Assembly: GCF_003573695.1 (NCBI RefSeq)
Contig: NC_039362.1
Coordinates: 6,796,088-6,860,087, forward strand
Direction: 5' to 3'
Origin: Papaver somniferum
Lineage: Eukaryota; Streptophyta; Magnoliopsida; Ranunculales; Papaveraceae
Length of the DNA: 64,000 nucleotides
Each line of letters begins with the position of its first letter. Within the stretch, counting starts at the first letter, position 1. A program made the position numbers and the translations under genes. Shown piece by piece: positions 12,475 through 21,699 of the stretch. Under the pieces are notes generated by a model. That model did not search any database and was not told the DNA's origin. It saw nothing but the letters and a program-made list of their open reading frames with translations.

Positions 12475-12824
12475 TGCAGGACATCCCTTTTCAAACTCAA
12501 GCTAAACTCAAAAGCTTCTAGACTTTGTCTAGTTTCCTAGTTTTGTTGCAACTCTGTTGCGTTTATTGCTTTGCTTAGTAATTCTATTTTTAGTTAACTT
12601 CTTCGTTTAGAGTTTTGCTCTTTTTAGATTCTTGTTCATGCCTATATGTACAAGCTTAGTTTGTTCTTTGAGATACACATTATTACTATCAAGAATATTT
12701 TTATCAAGCTATTGCTTTTCAGTTCTTAACTTCTTTCTCACGTTTATCATTCTTCTTCGATTCTAAACCTCTTTTCGTTTCTCTGCAATCTCCGTATTGC
12801 CTTCATCCAGTTCGTTCTCCATTA
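12472..12824 (+). repeat. 3' LTR of the gypsy element
   Basis: This is a direct repeat of the 5' LTR with canonical TGATG start and CATTA end, preceded by a purine tract. The flanking GTTAA at 12825-12829 duplicates 7392-7396, proving a single insertion into LINE copy 3. Confidence 0.9.
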
Positions 12825-12829
12825 GTTAA

Positions 12830-13400
12830 CCGATGTTATGTATGCACGCCGGATGCAGAATCAGTGAATCACTTGTTAATCCATTGTAAAATGTCTTGGA
12901 AAATATGGTGTTATTTTGCCAAAAAATTCTCTGTGGTGTGGGCGACGTCTCCGGATTTAATTACTTTAATGAGGTCTTTGCCTAGTATTAGAAATTCTTC
13001 TCGGAAAGCTCTGGTTCTTAAAGTTTGACCGACTGCAATTGTTTGGTCTATCTGGAAGGAGCATAATTTAAGAGCCTTTCAAGATAAGAGTAAAGAGGTG
13101 AATGAGATTATTGAGTAAGAAGTTTACAATGGCTAAATGGTTGTATAGTCGCGGTGTCTTTAATGGTGTCACCATCTCGCAATTCATAATTAGCTGGAAA
13201 GAATTGATTTTCCAACCTTCCTGATTTGATTTTGTTTTTGTAAGGAGGTTTTGTAGTGTCAGGTTCAAATTGACCCCGCATTTCTGTGGTGTTTTCCTGT
13301 GGCCTTCTGTTTTGGTCTGTGCTTGAGGTTATTTCTTGGTTCTCCCTTTTATTTTTGGTTGGTTCTCTTTCGAGAACATATTTCATTACTTTAATCCTTC
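12830..13400 (+). pseudogene. LINE tandem copy 3, right part with true 3' tail
   Basis: This continues the zf-RVT sequence interrupted at 7396 (ESVNHLLIHCKMSWKIW near 12860-12912). After the shared GTGGTGTTTT end, unlike copies 1 and 2, it runs on into CCTGTGGCCTTCTG and a T-rich stretch to about 13400. I read this as the real 3' untranslated tail of the original LINE insertion. No poly(A) is evident. Confidence 0.75.
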
Positions 13401-13512
13401 ATGTATAAAATCTTTAATTTACCTATCCAAAATAATTATTTATTCATTTTAAATAAAAGAAATGAGCACCGTCCAAATCCTACTTCCGCTAGACTTTGTT
13501 TTGTTTTCTCAA

Positions 13513-13542
13513 CTAGTGTTCTTCACGTGCATACGCACGTGC
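13513..13542 (-). mobile_element. Helitron-type 3' terminus
   Basis: Read on the reverse strand, this is a 7-bp stem hairpin (GCACGTG, 4-base loop, CACGTGC), then AAGAACA, then CTAG followed by T. A GC-rich hairpin 5-12 bases before a terminal CTRR, inserted in front of T, defines Helitron 3' ends. The body would extend to the right on the plus strand (13543 onward). I could not identify the matching 5' TC end, so the length is unknown and the following SINE and GC-rich block may lie inside it. Confidence 0.55.
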
Positions 13543-13697
13543 AAGCTGGGTCCAGGTTTGTCACTTTTGTCTGAGTTTGCAAAGTTAATTTTCAAATAAA
13601 CTAAATTACTGATATACCCTAATATTATTTATTTTCCATCACTTTTATGGACATGGATTACGGGCAAAATGGTCCAATGAAATTTGCAGCTTCATTG

Positions 13698-14035
13698 CTA
13701 CGACCCTAGCTCAGCTGGTCATCCCCTTTTCCCAAAGTTTAATGCATTCCAGGAGGTCCCAGGTTCGAGTCCCCAATGGCGTAATATTGCAGGAATTAAC
13801 ATGGAAGGTAGTGTTAGTTTGCCCCCCTTGTGACACAATCTCAGTCCCCTCCCGCCGTTTCGGCTCCCTTGGCTAGGTTACCATGAGGCTCGCTGGTAGA
13901 TTAGCACAACAACCTGTTCAATTAACGTAATAGTATGTCGTTGGAGCTTACCTTGTTAGACTTCAAACGAGTTTCATGTAATAATATCTATCCAATAAAA
14001 TAATAATAATAATAATGATAATAATAATAATAATA
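13698..14035 (+). mobile_element. tRNA-derived SINE
   Basis: The left end carries RNA polymerase III promoter boxes in tRNA layout: A box TAGCTCAGCTGG at 13707-13718 and B box GGTTCGAGTCC at 13762-13772. Around 200 bases of non-tRNA body follow, and the element ends in an AATAAT-type simple repeat (about 13996-14035) instead of poly(A). The tRNA part does not fold into a full cloverleaf with an acceptor stem, so it is not a tRNA gene. A reverse-strand copy of the last 75 bases of its body occurs at 37015-37090, which confirms a repeat family. Confidence 0.8.
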
Positions 14036-14933
14036 GATATCTGAAATGCACCTGTTACAGTACCTAAAATAGCTATGACATCTCCCCAGAATAATAAAAT
14101 CTTTTTGATCCCGTATTGTCATTGGGTTTAAGGTATGTTCGGGCGGGGTTTTAATCCACCCTGGTGGTGAGCATGCCACCTAAAACAATCGTGAGTGCTG
14201 CGGCCATCATAACCCGCCGGCGTGGCCTGACCGCCTCACCGTCCTTGGTGGGGCCAAGGAGAACACTCTTCGGCTCAACCTGTCTCGACTCCGATTGATT
14301 AGTTCGGCTTTCCCGTCTCGTTACTCTGCATATCATGAGGTCCGTCTATTATCAGCAATAATCCGTCTCGTTTTTTAAGACCGATTGCAACTGTTAGGTC
14401 TATTCCACTTCCCCGATGACTACCAAATACATCCCGCCTAACCGATGATGTCCAATCCGGAATAGCGGGCCCGGGCATGATCAGCGGGCGGTTGTTCGAT
14501 GGGACCGGTCATCATCAGTTGTCGGCTAGTCGTTTTCATTATCGGGGACAAGCTGATCCGCCAACACGGTTGAGTGCCCTTGCTTGCGAAATCTATCCCC
14601 ATGTGGTGGACTGGCACGTGTACGACCAGTTCAGACGTGGCACATTCCGTCGATTCCTGCCAGAAGGTCGGCTTGGCGAGCATGTGAATCCTTGACCCGT
14701 CACAGGCCAATTGTTTACCCCACCAACACTTACTGCGGCTAGTAAGGACCGACTAGGGACCTAGGTCCGAAGTCTAAGGGGGCGTTGTGCTTGGTTTAAC
14801 GTGTTCACTATAATAATCCGGAACCGAGGTACAAGGGGGCCTTGGTGAGCACCTCATGGTTCCTTCACATGGGTTGCGATTTTCCACTCTCCCCAATCTA
14901 TCGCTACGCACATGCGTCTCTGCCCTAGTCTCT
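14036..14933. other. GC-rich block of unknown origin
   Basis: From about 14130 to 14900 the base composition rises clearly above the AT-rich surroundings, and CG dinucleotides are frequent. Two short overlapping frames exist (14477-14695 forward, 14438-14710 reverse), but I recognise neither and neither has gene-like signals. On the reverse strand 14040-14110 translates to a short hydrophobic run (LLFWGDVIAILGTVTGAF) that could be an exon fragment. Possible explanations are organellar DNA, a captured gene fragment in a Helitron, or an unknown transposon. I cannot choose between them from sequence alone. Confidence 0.4.
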
Positions 14934-14978
14934 CTGAGTAGATATTACGTTTAGTACTTAATCATCAATATATCTTAT
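14934..14978 (+). repeat. Partial duplicate of the peptide gene's leader
   Basis: The stretch GAGTAGATATTACG...TTTAGTACTTAATCATCAATA resembles 15148-15195 (AAGTAGAGGTTAGC...TTTAGTACTTGATCATCAATA), just upstream of the cysteine-rich peptide gene. It suggests a local duplication of the promoter or 5' leader, with no second coding copy between them. Confidence 0.5.
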
Positions 14979-15145
14979 TAGTTCGTGCTCAGTAGATCCT
15001 TGCCTTACGTCAAGGGTCAACACTCAACACTTCTCAAAACTTCGTACGTCCCAACTCTGCAGGAGTACTTAAAGTTTAATACCACCACAGCAGCTGGCTA
15101 ATTCGTAGCTGACAGATAACCAATTAAATAATCGTATTATCATGC

Positions 15146-15155
15146 CTATAAGTAG
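15146..15155 (+). promoter_or_regulatory. Possible TATA box of the peptide gene
   Basis: CTATAAGTAG lies 91 bases before the start codon at 15237. That is a plausible distance for a plant TATA element with a 55-65 base leader. No transcript evidence is available from sequence. Confidence 0.4.
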
Positions 15156-15236
15156 AGGTTAGCTTTTAGTACTTGATCATCAATAACTATAATCATATAG
15201 TACTAAAAAAGTAAGGCTCATACAAGATTGATAATC

Positions 15237-15562
15237 ATGGCCAAGATGAGTATGTTGGTTTGCTTATTCTTATTCGTCTTGATCGCAATGCCAACCTCTT
15301 CTTCCAGCAGTAAGTACTCTAATTTCCTAATCTTGATTACAACATGCATAGATGTATATATAATCAACTAATACAATTAGTTGATGAATATCAATCAGGG
15401 ATGATGCTCCCGCAGGATCCCGGATTAGTAGAAACTAAGTGCACAAAACTGGTAAGTGATATATGCTCAGATGTTACTGGTTGCCGAGGTGCCTGCCCAA
15501 CCCTTGAATGCCCAAATGCTTACTACGTGGAGAAATGCTGCAACTGCAAAGTATGCTGTTAA
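15237..15562 (+). CDS. Secreted cysteine-rich peptide, two exons
   Basis: Exon 1 (15237-15309) encodes a typical signal peptide: MAKMSMLVCLFLFVLIAMP followed by a Ser-rich cleavage region. It ends at a GTAAGT donor in phase 1. The best acceptor is the AG at 15379-15380, giving a 71-base intron, exon 2 15381-15562 and an 84-residue precursor; an acceptor at about 15397-15398 is also in phase and would drop six residues. The mature part has ten cysteines, ending CRGACPTLEC...CCNCKVCC. The spacing does not match the Bowman-Birk, defensin, thionin or metallothionein patterns I know, so I assign no function; secreted defence or signalling peptides have this build. The frame is clean and the splice sites are canonical, so it may be active. 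Nothing nearby is functionally linked. Confidence 0.65.
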
Positions 15563-16212
15563 ATTACCTGCTGGACGCTGCGTCACGTACATTTTATTCT
15601 TGAAATGAAATGTATGCATTTGGACCTTGGTGACTGTAGTGTGCGGATGGCATTCTGTTTCTCTCCTCTTAATTTCGTATCATATACTTTTTTTTTTTTT
15701 AGTAAATAAATCAGACTCAACTCTGGATAAGCATACCACAGTCAGTTATTTCCTCCTTGTAGGAGGTTTACCAAAAGAGAATTGATACAAGGACCATTCC
15801 ACTGTGATGAGATTTTACGATTAAGTGAAACTTCTGCTAATTTACTTGCTAAGAAGTTTTCAGATTCTGGAACTCTACAAAGTTCCTTGAGGTTTCTAAT
15901 ACACAAAATAAAGTTTTTATATCTTCTTCGTATCATATACGTATTTATGTGTTTTGTTTGTTTGTATTTGCGTTCGGATAGAGGCTCGGCCAGGCCATAT
16001 TCCCATCCATGATTGCTCCTAATTTGAACCCATGGAAATTGGATTTCACGGGTTGGTCCATGGAATGATGGCCGTGTTGTAATAAAAATGATTAAGTGAA
16101 AATTATTATTAAAGTGTAGGGGTTTTGCTATATGCATATTGATACACCCCCAAGCAAAACGGTACCTCCATTAGCAGTCTTGGTGGATAAGAGGTTTTCA
16201 GTAGTTGATGAG
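15563..16212. other. Intergenic sequence, no gene seen
   Basis: Two opposite short frames (15782-16012 and 15742-16137) have no family features. The last 30 bases (from about 16185, GTGGATAAGAGGTTTTCAG) begin a segment that recurs at about 30008, the left edge of an old duplication described separately. Confidence 0.5.
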
Positions 16213-16217
16213 GTTTC

Positions 16218-16665
16218 TGTTGGATATTTTCAATAACACAGAAAATAAATCGGTTTTTATTTTTGGTTTGCCGCTACGACGGGGGAGTGTTCTGTGTTGA
16301 ATAGACACAATAAATGTTAGTTGGAGATGAAGAGACACCTCTAATTGGTGTAATGGTTCATAAAAGATACAACCATTCCCAATAGACACCTTATGTGTCT
16401 TTTGGAAGAGAAGAAACATCTCCAACAGGCATAAGTATCCCTATAAGTAGTGAAGGTATTCTCCCATTCAAAACTATCAATTAAAACTTGTTTTCTCTCT
16501 TTCTAAAGCATCATCAGAAACTATTCTCGTGTGTTCTTGATTGGGTCAAGGGGTGCAAACCTTGAATCCAAATTCTTTGTTGTAGGCTTTCATTGTATCC
16601 TGAAGGCATTATTTCGCATACCTGTTGTAATCTCCAATTGATATTGGGAGGGTAGAAATAATCAT
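16218..16665 (+). repeat. 5' LTR (3' end lost) of the 2.1-kb element
   Basis: About 448 bases match the right LTR from its TGTTGGATAT start to AGAAATAATC. The expected last 90 bases of an LTR are missing here and an inverted segment follows at 16673-16729. Confidence 0.8.
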
Positions 16666-17784
16666 CTAAAACTGTTGGAAAATGGGTTCAAATAGAGGAT
16701 GAAATAAACACAAAGAAATTGTTGTATTCTCTAGTGATCCTAATTAACATTTACGGTTAATTCACAAAAAAGTCATTAAGACTTGCATACACTAGAGGCA
16801 TATAAGATTTGTAGAATTGATTGCATGAGTAGGTGCAATTAATGAGGAGGAATGGCTTAGAACATAACTTGTAGAGATCCCATTTTTGGAAGAAGCCATC
16901 TCAAGCGGTCTTGATTAATTATGAATCAGGATATGATCTATAACGTCTCTAACAAAGACTTATAATGAAAAGTCAAGACATACAAGTCTTGTACATTGAA
17001 CGGTAAGTCAATTACTCAAGAAAGGAGTAATTGCAGTTAGCCATTGACACAGAGAAAAACTTGGCAGACCTATTTATGGAAAATCTCCCAAAGAAAATGT
17101 TTTCAATGAAGTATAAAGAAATGGGACTAAGGTCTGTGAAGGAAGGTTGATCTCCCATAGCAGAAACCCAACCTATGTTTTGAAAAAGATAAACAAGGTT
17201 CAATATGGTACCAACAATTTATGGATAGAGATTATGGAGCACCAATATAAAACTTCCCATTTCTAGTTAGTGCTGGTTTCTGCAAGAAAACAGATGGATA
17301 TAATTCTTAATGAGTCTATAATTATTTACAGGTGTATCGCAGAAACACCTTGGAGACTTACCTATATGAGTATGGAAATCAGACCATTAATGTGCTGAGA
17401 ATAAGACCGTTCTCTAAAGTAGACTCATGAATCCAGGATATAGCACATGGCCATTAATGTGCTGAGCTACAGAACACACTATTCTCTGAAATCAATATGT
17501 GTGGAGATTCCGGTTTTATCACATGGGGTACTTGGTTCAAGACTAGTTTCACCATTGAACCTCGATAAGGATTTGAATTTCTTACACTAAGTGAAGGTTC
17601 AAATCCAAAAGATACCTATCATTTATGTATTGTTTTCAACGATGATGTTTATTCCCAACTTTGCTTGAACTACGTTGGCTTGATCCCACTCGGGTACGTA
17701 GGCAGTCACTTGAGTGATGCAGCCACTCCTGTTTTGTATGTTTTACTTTATTTTCTGTTTTGGTTTTTGAAAATAGGGGGAGAT

Positions 17785-18322
17785 TGTTGGATATTTTCAA
17801 TAACATAGAAAATAAATCGGTTTTCATTTTTGGTTTGCCGCTACGACGAGGGAGCGTTCTGTGTTGAATAGACATAATAAATGTTAGTTGGAGATGAAGA
17901 GACACCTCTAATAGGTGTGATGGTTCATAAAAGACACAACCATTCCCAATAGACACCTTATGTGTCTTTTGGAAGAGAAGAGACATCTCCAACAAGCATA
18001 AGTATCCCTATAAGTAGTGAAGATATTCTCCTATTCAAAAATATCAATTAAACTTGTTTTCTCTCTTTCTAAAGCATCGTCAGAAACTATTCTCGTGTGT
18101 TCTTGATTGGGTCAAGGGGTGCAAACCTTGAATCCAATTTCTCTGTTGTAAGGCTTTCATTGTATCCTGAAGGCATTATTTCGCATACCTGTTGCAATCG
18201 CCAATTGATATTGGGAGGGTAGAAATAATCGTTTAAAAAAAATTTATTCGAGTCTTGAAAGTCAGGAGTACAACAATTTCTTTGTGTTTATTTTATCCTC
18301 TATTTGAACCCATTTTCCAACA
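17785..18322 (+). repeat. 3' LTR of the 2.1-kb element
   Basis: A full-length LTR of 538 bases, TGTTGG to CCAACA, ending exactly at the target duplication. It contains the terminal segment (18268-18322) that appears inverted at 16673-16729. Confidence 0.8.
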
Positions 18323-19012
18323 GTTTCAGCAGTGATAGTGTGAATCCATATGTATTAGACTAATGTTTTATGCAGTTCACAGTCGAGAACTCCTCAACTC
18401 ATTATTGTTTTGCTGCAATCTAATTGGTGTAATCTAACATGATAGAGTACGTGTTCCAGCGGTATTACCATTTATATATGGTCCTCTCTCATTTTACGCA
18501 AACACACAAAATTTCAAAGTGCATTAGAGAGCTAGTGGGCTTAGAAAATAAGCATCTACTCTAGAGTGTTTTAAGTGTTGATGGGAACTGCTCAGGCTAC
18601 TGGTAGGACCATCTATTGTCTTTATAAAGTCAGTGGTTGTTAACAAACCGAGATGATAAACCAGTTAAAAACCGCCTCTCACAGATTTTTTTTTTATTTA
18701 TGGGCTCCACCCCTCAGAAGACGTATAGGAGGTGGGCTGTGAGGGACGGTTTTTTTCTCTCCATTTTTTTCGTTGTTTGTGAAGAATTTTTGTTAGAAAA
18801 TAAGCATGACAACAAAATTAAAGATACTGCATGCATGACAGTAGGAATTTGGTCCGGTCATGCATCAGATTAGTCTTCATTTGATTTGACTAGGAACGGT
18901 TCATTCATATTATTGACCTTGATCTTTCACTAAATTACCATAATGCCTCTCAACTTGATGAAATGTGCTTTTAAGATTCTACTACCCGTGAAAGGAAAAC
19001 AACTTTATTTCT
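18323..19012. repeat. Segmental duplication arm A, middle part
   Basis: Several blocks match 30050-30860 in order: ATCCATATGTATTAGACTAA with 30067 onward, TCACAGTCGAGAACTCCTC with 30471 onward, ATGGTCCTCTCTCATTTT with 30620 onward, and GAAAGGAAAACAACTT with 30805 onward. Similarity is patchy, so the duplication is old. It was later split by the LTR elements at 16218 and 19013. I see no gene here; the frame 18637-18873 is unsupported. Confidence 0.7.
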
Positions 19013-19762
19013 TGTTGGAAAAACGATTAATAAAAATATTTTTTAAAGATTTTTAATTTAGTATTTCTTTTGTGAATGAAAACTTATTAGTCCCACATAG
19101 TGGAGTTTCCACTCTTTAGTTGTTTTTAAGAGACTATATAAGATTTTTAGTCCCACATAGGGGAGGAGCTCTTCTTAACTTGAATTTGTCAATTATATAA
19201 ACAAATTCACTTCTTTTGTAAATGTATGGAAAAAATGGGTTGCTCTATATTATAGAGGGACCCCCAAGGGATTCTCTATATTTTAGAGAGACCCCCAAGG
19301 GATTCTCTATATTTTAGAGAGACCCCCAAGGGATTCTCTATATTTTAGAGAGACCCCCAAGGGGATTCTCTATATTTTAGAGAGACCCCCAAGGGAAAAT
19401 GTTTTGTATTGCTTTCTTTATCATTCGCGATTTTCCTTAATGTTTTTTCGGAGTTGCCAAGCTCAAGTTGAGCATCTACTACATATGCTAGTAGTAGGTG
19501 TATTAGGGTGTTTTATCCTGGAGATATCCGTCCTGTGAGGGCTATAACATCACTCTTGAGTGTAGCCGGACGCTAATATCTTAAGGACAGCGTGTTGAAC
19601 ACGCGACTCACTCTGTTTTCCAAAGTTTTGCCCTGTTGTTGTTGCGGAGATATGGGGAGTTTGTTCGTTTCCTCAAAGCAATCACTTCCACTATAAAGGA
19701 GCTAAGTATCAATAAATTTTTGCTTATTTGATTTTCTTTGTTTTTGGTTATTGCACCCAACA
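19013..19762 (+). repeat. 5' LTR of the copia element
   Basis: A 750-base LTR containing the internal minisatellite at 19241-19396. It starts TGTTGG and ends CCCAACA. Confidence 0.88.
19241..19396 (+). repeat. 31-bp minisatellite inside the LTR, five units
   Basis: One degenerate unit followed by four near-identical units of 31 bases reading ATTCTCTATATTTTAGAGAG then ACCCCCAAGGG. Each unit contains the inverted repeat CTCTA...TAGAG. The right LTR has only three such units (24187-24292), so the copy number changed after or during insertion. Confidence 0.9.
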
Positions 19763-20189
19763 ATCTTAAGACATTAGTTATTTGTAATAATCGAAAATGG
19801 TTAGTCTTGTGAATCATGGATGTTAATTGTGGAGTGAAAAACAAAAAACGAATTTTTGGTCAGCTGTAGAGTTTCGAATTTATCTCTCAACATAGAAGGA
19901 ACTTCGATGACCCCTTTTGACACAACGTAGTAGACATTCTGATAGTTACCCGCTTAAAATTTCAGAATTTTTTGAGTTGTAAAAATATTTTTTTTGATAT
20001 TTTACAAAACAGAAAAACGTTTCTGAAAAATTCTGACGAGCAGAAATTTGTTGTTAACTAAATTAATTTTTGTGGGGTAACCATGAGTTTTTTGAAACGA
20101 TGATTCAAACGAAGTTTGTATATCTAGATGTTATCTTCAAAACTCATATTTTACTTTCTGATTTGGAATTGTGATTTGTGAATAAAGGT

Positions 20190-20560
20190 GTCATCTCCGA
20201 GGGACATGGCTAATAGCCGCATGTGGTTGGAAACAAATCTTCCAAAGATGGAAAAGGTGAGAACATCGAACGCAACACTAAGCGTGGTCTTCATAATAAA
20301 GGTATGTTTCGTAAACCTGAATCTAACATTACTTTAATTAAGGGTGATTTTTATGTTTGTAAATTCCTAGTCATATGGCAGTAAATTGTAGACAACGTAA
20401 AAACCTTAATAAGTAGTAAGTTAATGCTAATTTAGTTGAAACAAACTAGAACGAGTTCAGTGGCATGATGTCGGAAGCTATTTTAATAACCAATGTGAGA
20501 GATATTGATGGGTGGACTTTGGAGCCACTAAGCATGTTTGCTGAAACAGAGACCTGTTCA
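20190..20560 (+). pseudogene. copia gag end and protease remnants
   Basis: Near 20369-20400 a degenerate zinc-knuckle tail (HMAVNCRQRK) is readable in one frame. At about 20510-20545 a protease motif reads WWVDFGATKHVC, the copia form of the aspartic protease site D-S/F-GAT. Stops occur on both sides. This is recognisable only by motif order and position within the element. Confidence 0.6.
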
Positions 20561-20984
20561 CCTCCTACTAGAGGATAGGAGATGTCGAGAAACTCTATAT
20601 GAGTAACTCATCTGCAACAGAGGTTGCATAAAAGGAAAAGGTCGAGCAGAAGCTCATATATGTAATGTGAATGAAGTTTTCATGTTCCGGGCATATGCAA
20701 GAATCTTGTATCTTTTGATGTTGTAGATGGTAAAAGATTGAAGATCTTAAGTGAATTTAGAAAACTTGTTGTAACTAAGGGCAGTGATTTTTTAGGCGAC
20801 GGTTATAAGACTTAGGGTCTTTATAAGCTTAAAAGAAAATCTGATAAAATGAACATAGTTGATTCTTGTGCTTTCTTTTGTGTGACTTTGACATGTAAAT
20901 TATAAGTCAATGCATAAACTGGATAGCATAGGTTGAACACAAAAGTTAAATTCGCGTAAAATCAAAATATGATAAAAAACCTTT

Positions 20985-21629
20985 TAGCAAAATGTTCATA
21001 GAAATTCTAAACCCTTAGAATTAATTCACTCGAACCTAGTTGACATGAATCCGGTTCAAACTAGAGGTGGTAAGAAATGGTTTATTACTTTTATAGACGA
21101 CTGTACTAGGTATTGTCATATATATTTGCTTAGAGGTAAGGATGATGCCTTAGAAGCCTTTAAGATGTATAAAATTGAAGTTGAAAACCAAATGAATACT
21201 ACCATTAAAACCAATAGGTCTGACCGTGGTGGTGAGTACAAAATTCCGAAAGGAGATTTCTGTGTAAAACATGGCATAATACACGAAGTTACCCCTCCTT
21301 ATTCACCTCAGTCGAATGGTGTAGCTGAACGTAAGAACCGTACCCTTAAGGAGATGATGAATGCCATGTTAATTAGTTCAGGATTACCTTCGAACTTGCG
21401 GGGGGAAGATGTCCTCTCAGCCTGCTATATCCTGAACAGAGTACCTTTTAAAGGATCAGATAAAACTCCATATGAACTGTGGAAAGGTAGACAACCTTTT
21501 ATGCATACTTCAAAGTGTGTGGGTGTTTGGCTAAGGTTTCCATCCCTAAACCTAAAATATAGGACCCAAAAATATAGCTTCGTCCATAACATTTACCGAA
21601 ACCCCACTCTGCTAAGAAGCTTCATTTAG
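20985..21629 (+). pseudogene. copia integrase core
   Basis: The frame from 21045 to 21629 covers the catalytic core of a copia integrase: FITFIDDCTRYCHIYLL with the first Asp, RSDRGGEY with the second Asp, and SPQSNGVAERKNRTL with the Glu region. It ends in the KTPYELWKGR region that leads to RT. The preceding pre-integrase bases contain HSNLVDMN. The reading frame breaks after about 21540, where residues no longer fit. The core residues are intact but the protein cannot be expressed as pol. Confidence 0.85.
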
Positions 21630-21699
21630 TGAAATGGACTAAGTCCGTCTGAACCAGACTTGGGATCATGCTAGTTTACCTCCGGGGAGTAAGACCATA

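Larger units (their letters stand above)
7397..12824 (+). mobile_element. Ty3/gypsy LTR retrotransposon, full length but dead
   Basis: The element has two LTRs of 354 and 353 bp, flanked by the 5-bp target duplication GTTAA (7392-7396 and 12825-12829). A methionyl-initiator-type primer site begins two bases after the left LTR (TGGTATC, 7753-7759). A polypurine tract GAAGGGGGGA (12461-12470) precedes the right LTR. The order gag, protease, RT, RNase H, integrase is that of Ty3/gypsy. Stops and frameshifts in gag, RT and RNase H make it inactive. The left LTR starts TAATG where the right one starts TGATG. Differences between the LTRs are scattered, so the insertion is not very recent. Confidence 0.92.
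2388..13300 (+). repeat. 1,326-bp tandem LINE array, three units
   Basis: The sequence GTTCTACAAG followed by TTGCCGG starts units at 2388, 3714 and 6533. Start-to-start distances are 1,326 and 2,819; subtracting the hAT insertion with its target duplication (1,493) also gives 1,326. Unit 3 runs 6533-7396 and resumes at 12830 after the gypsy insertion, ending near 13295. There it continues into a 3' tail (about 13296-13400) that copies 1 and 2 lack. The internal junctions join GTGGTGTTTT directly to GTTCTACAAG. The pattern fits duplication by unequal exchange inside one LINE insertion, followed by independent transposon hits. Confidence 0.85.
16218..18322 (+). mobile_element. Non-autonomous LTR retrotransposon, 2.1 kb
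   Basis: Bounded by TGTTGGATAT at 16218 and CCAACA at 18322, with the 5-bp duplication GTTTC on each side (16213-16217, 18323-18327). The direct repeats start at 16218 and 17785 and agree to about 16663 and 18228. A purine tract AATAGGGGGAGA (17772-17783) precedes the right repeat. The internal 1.1 kb has no gag or pol frame. TGTTGG...CCAACA ends and the GGGGGAGAT junction are copia-like. The 3' end of the left LTR is abnormal: after 16665 it is replaced by an inverted copy of the terminal 55 bases of the right LTR. The insertion sits in one arm of a segmental duplication. Confidence 0.8.

Noticed and set aside
13698..13775. Functional tRNA gene
   Set aside because: A and B boxes are present, but there is no acceptor or anticodon stem pairing, and the sequence continues into a SINE body.
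14477..14695. 72-codon forward frame in the GC-rich block
   Set aside because: GC-rich DNA has few stops by chance; an equally long reverse frame overlaps it, and there are no start, splice or family signals.
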